From contig NZ_PJIO01000002.1 of assembly GCF_002929305.1 (NCBI RefSeq), positions 496,001 to 560,000 of the forward strand: a DNA stretch of 64,000 nt, in the 5' to 3' direction. The translations under genes were made by a program, and so were the position numbers. The stretch's first letter is position 1. Every line of letters begins with the position of its first letter. The notes beneath the pieces are model-generated. The model worked only from the letters and a program-made list of their open reading frames with translations, was not told where the DNA came from and made no database searches. The stretch comes from Arthrobacter sp. GMC3. GTDB taxonomy: Bacteria > Actinomycetota > Actinomycetes > Actinomycetales > Micrococcaceae. Of the stretch, positions 58,634-64,000 are shown one piece after another.

Positions 58634-58690
58634 AGTAAAAGGGCGGGGCGCCCCATCTCTGAAGGAGATGGGGCGCCCCGCCCTTTTACT
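58634..58690. terminator. 26-bp perfect hairpin between regX3 and a convergent lipoprotein gene
   Basis: 58634-58659 pairs without mismatch to 58665-58690 around TGAAG. The stem is AGTAAAAGGGCGGGGCGCCC and onward. The A/T ends make it work in both directions. Confidence 0.85.
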
Positions 58691-58710
58691 GTGGCCGGAG
58701 CCACGGATGC

Positions 58711-59280
58711 TTACGGTGTGGGGGTCGCCGAGGAGGTCGGCGTCGAGACATCGATGGGCAGAATCGACTGGGTGGGAGCCGGAGTGGGCACCAGAGTCTT
58801 GTATTCGGCCAGCGTTCCGTCCAGGACGGGGACGTTCAATGAACCGGTTTCGGTGCCGCCGCCGGACTGGCGCAGGTTAAGGGTCTCCAGTGCGCCGGGG
58901 GGTGAGGCGATGGTGCTCAGAATTGCCTTATCACCCTTGCCGTTCAGGACTACGGGGTTGCCGCCAGCCTTGACCGTAACCTCGGTCTGGGATCCCTGGG
59001 CGCCACTGATGGTCAGGGTGATGTCAGTGGTGGTGTCGTTGTAGAACGTGCCAAGCAGGCGACCGGGCGCGTCCACGCCACTGGAGATGATCAGTACATT
59101 GCGCAACTTCAGGCTGCCCATGTCGAGCTTGACGCCGTCGGAGGGGGAGACCTCCATGGTGGTGCTCTGCGGGTTGATGGCACTGCAACCGGTAAACGCC
59201 AAGGCGCCGATTCCAATAGCGGCGATCAGGCTCAAGCGCTGTACTCGTTTGGCTCCGGGGATGCCGGCAACGTTTCTCAC
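58711..59280 (-). CDS. Putative lipoprotein of unknown function
   Basis: 189 residues. A signal peptide (SLIAAIGIGALAFTGC) ends in a probable lipobox, then a beta-rich domain (VLIISSGVDAPGRLLGTFYN, TDITLTISGAQGSQTEVTVK) and a Thr/Pro-rich C-terminus. It resembles the small copper-chaperone-like or DUF4307-type secreted domains only in outline, so no function is claimed. The promoter-proximal region faces carD. Confidence 0.78.
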   Translation of the reverse strand: MRNVAGIPGAKRVQRLSLIAAIGIGALAFTGCSAINPQSTTMEVSPSDGVKLDMGSLKLRNVLIISSGVDAPGRLLGTFYNDTTTDITLTISGAQGSQTEVTVKAGGNPVVLNGKGDKAILSTIASPPGALETLNLRQSGGGTETGSLNVPVLDGTLAEYKTLVPTPAPTQSILPIDVSTPTSSATPTP

Positions 59281-59557
59281 GTCAGTAACTCCTCATGGAA
59301 ATGTTCAAGATAATCTGGCACCAGCTTATCTGCAAATACGGTAAACGCATGCTTTCATCGTGGCAAGCGGTGTCAAACATCATTGATTGGGTTCCGTCAC
59401 TGCACTTGCGTGCCGTTTAGTCAAGACCTGCCGTATTCACCATTTGCTGGAGCAATTGCGCGGACAGCGTATCGCCGCGGACCCCTGACCTGCGGAAACA
59501 CAAGGGAGTAGCGGCGCTGACGTGGTAAACTAGAAACATTGGAAAGGGAGAATCCAC

Positions 59558-60040
59558 ATGCTTTTTGAGGTCGGCGAGACAGTAGTTTACCCACACCACG
59601 GTGCGGCAAAGATCGAAGAGATCAAGATGCGCACCATTCGGGGTGAAGAGAAAATGTATCTCAAGCTCAAGGTTGCGCAGGGTGATTTGACCATTGAAGT
59701 GCCCGCAGAGAACGTGGACCTTGTTGGGGTTCGCGACGTTGTGGGTAAGGAAGGCCTGGAGCACGTATTTGAAGTGCTTCGTGCCGAATTTACGGAGGAG
59801 CCCACCAACTGGTCTCGCCGGTACAAGGCCAATTTGGAAAAGCTGGCTTCCGGAGACGTCATCAAGGTTGCAGAAGTTGTGCGTGACTTGTGGCGTCGCG
59901 ACCATGACCGTGGCTTGTCAGCAGGCGAGAAGCGGATGCTGGCCAAAGCCCGTCAAATCCTGATTTCCGAGCTTGCCTTGGCGGAAAAAACGGATGAAGA
60001 CAAGGCCGCTGAAGTCCTCGACGAGGTTTTGGCTTCCTAG
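59558..60040 (+). CDS. carD: CarD-family RNA polymerase-binding regulator
   Basis: 160 residues: an N-terminal RNA polymerase-interacting domain ([20 protein letters not shown] to about 65) and a helical C-terminal domain whose Trp ([13 protein letters not shown]) wedges at the -10 element. CarD stabilises open complexes at rRNA and other promoters and is essential in mycobacteria. AAAGGGAG precedes the ATG. The 277-bp gap upstream (59281-59557) holds its promoter; TAAACT at 59528 is a candidate -10. A terminator follows, so it is probably monocistronic. Confidence 0.95.
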   Translation: MLFEVGETVVYPHHGAAKIEEIKMRTIRGEEKMYLKLKVAQGDLTIEVPAENVDLVGVRDVVGKEGLEHVFEVLRAEFTEEPTNWSRRYKANLEKLASGDVIKVAEVVRDLWRRDHDRGLSAGEKRMLAKARQILISELALAEKTDEDKAAEVLDEVLAS

Positions 60041-60079
60041 TCCCGGACTTGTTCGGTAGGAAAAATTTTGCTTCTAAAG

Positions 60080-60112
60080 AACCCTGGCATCCTCTGATGC
60101 CGGGGTTTTTTG
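60080..60112 (+). terminator. Terminator of carD
   Basis: AACCCTGGCAT (60080-60090) pairs with ATGCCGGGGTT (60097-60107, one mismatch), followed by TTTTT. Confidence 0.8.
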
Positions 60113-60135
60113 TGCGACGGCGTTAGTGTGTAGTC

Positions 60136-60918
60136 ATGACTGAGGTTGCAGAAGGACAATGTGCCGTCGTGATTGTCGCGGCGGGTTCGGGGCAGCGGCT
60201 GGGGCACGGCGTGCCCAAGGCTCGGGTTCCCCTAGGGGACGAACCCATGTTGGCGCACGCCGTCAGGGGTGTGGTCAAGGCCGGCATAGCCGCGCAGATT
60301 TGCATCGCCATTCCCGCAGGCGACGCCGAACTTGAGCGCATCTGCGCGCGGCTGGCCGCAGAGTCGGCGTCGGCCGGGGTGCTCAACTTCTCCGTGGTGG
60401 AAGGCGGCGCCGACCGTTCCGCGTCCGTGCGTGCCGCCCTTGAGGTACTCGGCCACGGCATCACCACGGTTTTGATTCACGATGCCGCCCGCCCACTGGC
60501 ACCTGCCGGTGTTTTTGACCGTGTGACGGCGGCGCTGCGGGACGGCGCCAAGGCTGTCATCCCGGCCCTTGCTGTGGTTGACACCATCAAGACGGTTGTC
60601 CCGGCGTCGCTTCCGTCCACCGGAGCCGGCGTGGAGAAGGTGTCTGGCACTCCTGCCCGCAATCAGCTGCGTGCTGTGCAAACACCGCAGGGATTCGATG
60701 TCGCCACGCTGCGCCGCGCCCACGAATATGCGCTGACACTTGATGACGCCACGGCTGCTGCGATCACCGACGACGCCATGCTGGTTGAGGCCATCGGCGA
60801 GGACGTCTATGTGGTTCAGGGCTCCACGCACAGCCTGAAAATCACCTCACCCACCGATTTGCTGCTGGCCGAGGCCATGTTGCAGGGCCCGTTGCGCCCC
60901 CGCTGGGTTGAGGGGTAG
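60136..60918 (+). CDS. ispD: 2-C-methyl-D-erythritol 4-phosphate cytidylyltransferase
   Basis: MEP-pathway isoprenoid enzyme. 260 residues: nucleotide-binding [19 protein letters not shown] at 10-28, [34 protein letters not shown], and [19 protein letters not shown]. All are signatures of IspD. It overlaps the ispF region and precedes it, the conserved actinobacterial order carD-ispD-ispF-cysS. Confidence 0.95.
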   Translation: MTEVAEGQCAVVIVAAGSGQRLGHGVPKARVPLGDEPMLAHAVRGVVKAGIAAQICIAIPAGDAELERICARLAAESASAGVLNFSVVEGGADRSASVRAALEVLGHGITTVLIHDAARPLAPAGVFDRVTAALRDGAKAVIPALAVVDTIKTVVPASLPSTGAGVEKVSGTPARNQLRAVQTPQGFDVATLRRAHEYALTLDDATAAAITDDAMLVEAIGEDVYVVQGSTHSLKITSPTDLLLAEAMLQGPLRPRWVEG

Positions 60919-60922
60919 CCCC

Positions 60923-61474
60923 GTGAACCACACGTGGGGGAACTTGCCGCGAACCGGCATCGGCATCGACATTCACGCCTTCGCCGCTGACGGAGATGCC
61001 GCGCCTCTCTGGCTGGCCGGCCTTCTTTGGGAGGGTGAACGCGGGCTATCCGGCCATTCCGACGGCGATGCCGTTGCCCACGCCGCCGCCGACGCCCTGT
61101 TTTCTGCGGCTGGGGTGGGGGATTTGGGTACCCACTTTGGCACCGATCGGCCGGAATACCAGGGTGCCAGCGGTGTGAGGCTTCTGTCGGAGGCCGCCCG
61201 CATTGTCCGGGCCGCAGGTTTTGAAATAGGCAACGTTGCCGTGCAATTTGTGGGCAACCGTCCCAAGTTCAGTCCGCGCCGCCAAGAAGCCGAGGCGGTC
61301 CTTAGCGCGGCGGCTGGCGCTCCAGTGTCGGTCAGCGCCACCACCTCCGATGCCCTGGGATTCCCGGGGCGCGGGGAAGGCATCACGGCCGTGGCCACGG
61401 CACTGGTCGTCCAGGTTGCGGCTCCAGCCATTGTTGAGTCCTCCGACGGCGTCAATGAGCACCCTAGCCACTGA
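60923..61474 (+). CDS. ispF: 2-C-methyl-D-erythritol 2,4-cyclodiphosphate synthase
   Basis: 183 residues from a GTG at 60923 (GAGGGG about 7 bp upstream; a TTG at 60908 inside ispD is an alternative). Zinc site in GIGIDIHAF (Asp-x-His), [32 protein letters not shown] and the C-terminal [17 protein letters not shown] are the IspF signatures. It acts two steps after IspD. Confidence 0.94.
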   Translation: MNHTWGNLPRTGIGIDIHAFAADGDAAPLWLAGLLWEGERGLSGHSDGDAVAHAAADALFSAAGVGDLGTHFGTDRPEYQGASGVRLLSEAARIVRAAGFEIGNVAVQFVGNRPKFSPRRQEAEAVLSAAAGAPVSVSATTSDALGFPGRGEGITAVATALVVQVAAPAIVESSDGVNEHPSH

Positions 61475-61491
61475 AGGGATAATCTAGAGCC

Positions 61492-62910
61492 GTGACCCTG
61501 CGCTTTTATGATTCCGCCTCCGCCCATGTCCGCAACTTTGCCCCGCTCCAAGAGGGCAAGGTGTCGCTGTACTACTGCGGTGCCACGGTGCAGGGCGAGC
61601 CGCACATTGGCCACGTCCGCTCAGCACTGGCATTTGACCAGCTGACCCGCTGGCTGCAGGTCAGCGGATACGAGGTCACGGTGATCCGCAACGTCACCGA
61701 CATCGACGACAAGATCCTTGTCAAGGCCGCGGAAAACGATGAGCCATGGTGGGCGTTGGCCTACCGTTTTGAGCGGGCCTTCGCGGACGCCTATGACGCC
61801 CTGGGCATCCTGAAGCCCAGCTATGAACCACGCGCCACCGGCCATATCCCGGAAATGCACGCACTTATCGCCGCCTTGATCGAGCGCGGGCACGCCTACC
61901 CGGCCCTGGATGACTCGGGCGACGTGTATTTCGATGTCCGCTCCTGGAAAAAGTATGGCTCTTTGACCCGGCAGAACATCGACGACATGCAAGGTGCCCC
62001 CGACGCCGACCCGCGGGGCAAGAAAGACCCCCGCGACTTTGCGCTGTGGAAGGGTTACAAGGAAGGCGAACCGGAAACGGCCAAGTGGGAATCCCCCTGG
62101 GGTGCCGGGCGTCCCGGCTGGCACCTTGAATGCTCGGCCATGGTCACCAAATACCTGGGCACCGAATTCGACATCCACGGCGGCGGCCTGGACCTGCGCT
62201 TCCCGCACCATGAAAACGAGATGGCCCAGTCACAGGCTGCCGGCCACGGTTTCGCCAATTTCTGGATGCACAACGGCATGGTCACCTACGAGGGCGAAAA
62301 AATGTCCAAGTCGATCGGCAACACCATCAACCCGCGCGAAATGTTGGAACTGGCCCGCCCCATCGTTGTCCGCTACTACCTGGGACAGGCCCACTACCGC
62401 TCCGTGCTGGACTACCGGCCGGGGTCGCTTGCGGAAGCGGCGTCCGCCGTCGAACGTATTGAGACGTTTATGCAAGCGGCCATGGTGCGCCTTGCACCCG
62501 GCGCCGACGGCGGTGTGGTGGGCAAGCTGCCCGAGGCATTCCGGACCGCCATGGACGATGACCTGAATATTCCTGCCGCCCTCGCCGTCCTGCACGACGC
62601 CGTGCGTGCGGGCAATACGGCGCTGGCCGCCAAGGACGACGCCGAAACCATGACTGCGCTGGAGGCTGCGGTCGGAATGACCTCGGCACTGGGCATCAAC
62701 CCGTTGGATGCGGCCTGGGCTGCCCCGGCTGGCTCGGGCAAGGAGAGCGCGGCCTTGGACATGCTGGTCAAGGCCAGGCTGGCCGCCCGCACCCAGGCAC
62801 GGGCCGAGAAGAACTGGGCCGAATCGGATGCCATCCGAGACAACCTGGCAGCAGCCGGCGTCGAGATCGCCGATTCCTCAGACGGCTCCACCTGGTCGTT
62901 GCGACGCTAA
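61492..62910 (+). CDS. cysS: Cysteinyl-tRNA synthetase
   Basis: 472 residues from a GTG. Zinc ligand Cys29 in [15 protein letters not shown] with the HIGH motif at 38-41, WHLECSAMV, the zinc/His cluster [16 protein letters not shown], and KMSKS in [10 protein letters not shown]. It charges tRNA-Cys. It follows ispF after 17 bp and is probably in the same operon. Confidence 0.96.
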   Translation: MTLRFYDSASAHVRNFAPLQEGKVSLYYCGATVQGEPHIGHVRSALAFDQLTRWLQVSGYEVTVIRNVTDIDDKILVKAAENDEPWWALAYRFERAFADAYDALGILKPSYEPRATGHIPEMHALIAALIERGHAYPALDDSGDVYFDVRSWKKYGSLTRQNIDDMQGAPDADPRGKKDPRDFALWKGYKEGEPETAKWESPWGAGRPGWHLECSAMVTKYLGTEFDIHGGGLDLRFPHHENEMAQSQAAGHGFANFWMHNGMVTYEGEKMSKSIGNTINPREMLELARPIVVRYYLGQAHYRSVLDYRPGSLAEAASAVERIETFMQAAMVRLAPGADGGVVGKLPEAFRTAMDDDLNIPAALAVLHDAVRAGNTALAAKDDAETMTALEAAVGMTSALGINPLDAAWAAPAGSGKESAALDMLVKARLAARTQARAEKNWAESDAIRDNLAAAGVEIADSSDGSTWSLRR

Positions 62911-63211
62911 CGATCGGCTAAGGGTTCGGTGTTTTTTGTAGGCGGCGTCAAGGAGAGCCTAAGGCCGCCCGCGGCCGTGGCTCGGGAAGCCGCCGGAAAA
63001 ATGCCGACCCCTTAGCCCCTATGAACTACGTGAGACTGCGCACGTTTACCCCCGGCTCTCCCCAAATGGGTGTGCAGGCCGTAAGCTAATAGCTACGGGT
63101 GTCTACTTTCCCGTTATCTTGTGTGCCTAAAATGCGCGCACTGACACGTTAGTTTGACGACTTCGCGGCCATAGAAACTTCAGGCGCCGCACCAATCGTA
63201 AGGGTTTTACC
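62911..63211. other. Intergenic region between cysS and rlmB
   Basis: 301 bp without a convincing ORF on either strand. It contains a T-run at 62931, a short GGCGGC/GCCGCC stem (62941-62946, 62964-62969) that may end the cysS message, and presumably the rlmB promoter. TAAAAT at 63128 is a possible -10 without a good -35. Confidence 0.5.
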
Positions 63212-64000
63212 ATGGCCAATAGTTCACGCTCCGGGGCAGTACGCAAGCTCAAGAAGGGCCCCAGCGTCGGCACGGGTGGCCATGGCCGGAAGGCACTTGA
63301 GGGCAAGGGCCCCACTCCGAAGGCTTCCGAGCGGACCTACCATAAGGCGTTCAAGAATAAGGAACTGGCCGAGCGTTCGGCCGCCAAGCACGGAGATTCG
63401 CCCCGCGGCGGCGCTACGGGTCGTCCCCGCAGCGGCCCTAAGGGTCGTGCCACCGAAGAACTGGTCACCGGCCGCAACTCGGTGGTTGAGGCGTTGCGGG
63501 CTGGGATTCCCGCCAAGGTTCTCTACGTGGCCGTCCGCGTTGACATGGACGAGCGCGTCCGCGAGTCCATCAAGCTGGCCGCCGAACGCGGCATCCCCCT
63601 GCTCGAGGCGCAGAAGCCTGAGCTTGACCGCCTGACCGAGGACGCCATCCACCAGGGCCTGGTCCTGCAGATTCCCCCGTACGAATACGAGGACGCCGTT
63701 GATATGGCCTCCGAGGTCATGGCGAAGTGGAAAAAGGGCCACATCGCCAACGCCCCGCTCATCGTGGCCCTGGACGGTATCACCGACACCCGTAACCTCG
63801 GCGCCATTATCCGTAGCGTTTCCGCGTTCTCCGGCCACGCCGTGGTCATCCCCGAGCGCCGCAGCGCGGGCGTGACGGCTGCTGCCTGGAAGACCAGCGC
63901 CGGCGCAGCAGTGCGCGTGCCCGTTGCCAAGGCGCCCAACCTGAACAGGGCTATTGGCGCGTTCCAGAAGATGGGCTACTTCGTGCTGGGGCTCGACGGC
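63212..64000 (+). CDS. rlmB: 23S rRNA (guanosine-2'-O-)-methyltransferase RlmB, N-terminal part
   Basis: 263 residues visible before the window edge. A basic, Gly-rich N-terminal extension (to about 85) precedes the TrmH-family substrate-binding domain (ELVTGRNSVVEALRAG) and the start of the knotted SPOUT catalytic domain (LIVALDGITDTRNLGAIIRS, VVIPERRSAGVTAAAWKTSA). It modifies G2251 of 23S rRNA. The position after cysS is conserved in actinobacteria. The C-terminal knot lies outside the window. Confidence 0.93.
   Translation, partial: MANSSRSGAVRKLKKGPSVGTGGHGRKALEGKGPTPKASERTYHKAFKNKELAERSAAKHGDSPRGGATGRPRSGPKGRATEELVTGRNSVVEALRAGIPAKVLYVAVRVDMDERVRESIKLAAERGIPLLEAQKPELDRLTEDAIHQGLVLQIPPYEYEDAVDMASEVMAKWKKGHIANAPLIVALDGITDTRNLGAIIRSVSAFSGHAVVIPERRSAGVTAAAWKTSAGAAVRVPVAKAPNLNRAIGAFQKMGYFVLGLDG

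Overview
The window is high-GC actinobacterial chromosome, most like Arthrobacter or a close relative in the Micrococcaceae. The evidence is the gene content: SenX3-RegX3-PhoU, CarD-IspD-IspF-CysS-RlmB in the order usual for Actinobacteria, a Bpa/PafE proteasome activator ending in GQYL, an LtrA-family membrane protein, and many GTG or TTG starts. The genus is inferred from gene content, not from a database search.

Region by region. 1-4.4 kb: an Rrf2 regulator (cut by the window edge), a small unknown protein and phosphomannomutase on the minus strand, then a RecQ-type helicase whose C-terminus looks like a phosphoribosyltransferase. 4.5-15.8 kb: a complete non-phosphorylating L-fucose catabolic cluster. 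It has an intracellular GH29 fucosidase, a mutarotase, an AKR fucose dehydrogenase, a lactonase, L-fuconate dehydratase, an SDR and an FAH-family hydrolase leading to pyruvate plus lactate. It also has a ribose-type ABC importer and a FadR-type regulator, with two identical 15-bp palindromes as probable operators. 15.9-29.8 kb: two tRNA-Ser genes, a prolyl oligopeptidase, an FAD/NAD(P)-binding protein, a quinone oxidoreductase, Bpa, an iron(III) ABC transporter, LtrA, and a membrane protein divergent from a TetR regulator.

29.9-48.6 kb: a compact, apparently intact temperate siphovirus prophage of about 18.7 kb, inserted in tRNA-Thr(CGU). A 14-bp identical core (29895-29908 and 48562-48575) marks its ends. 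Two small ORFs and a tyrosine integrase lie at the left end on the plus strand. Nearly all other phage genes form one minus-strand unit reading from a replication initiator through small early genes, terminase, portal, a protease-capsid fusion, connectors, tail tube, frameshifted tail chaperone, tape measure, tail proteins, an M23 peptidase, a CHAP-SH3 endolysin and holins. The repressor is on the plus strand at the right end.

The most notable signal is that the repressor gene runs through attR. Its last 26 or so codons are antisense to a terminator hairpin and to the 3' half of tRNA-Thr. If the two ends are rejoined in silico to make attP, the repressor reading frame passes through the core into the left arm. 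It gains 16 different residues and stops in an ATGA overlap with the first ORF of the integrase operon. Integration therefore changes the repressor's C-terminus and unhooks integrase from repressor transcription, the layout of an integration-dependent immunity switch. A second signal is a set of 24-bp-period palindromic iterons inside the replication gene, flanked by DnaA-box-like 9-mers: a probable phage origin.

48.7-64 kb: host genes resume with a secreted tripeptidyl-aminopeptidase-like lipoprotein, HolB, thymidylate kinase, a PLP trans-sulfuration enzyme, DUF2516, a methyltransferase, GpmA, PhoU, SenX3-RegX3, a lipoprotein, CarD, IspD, IspF, CysS and the start of RlmB.
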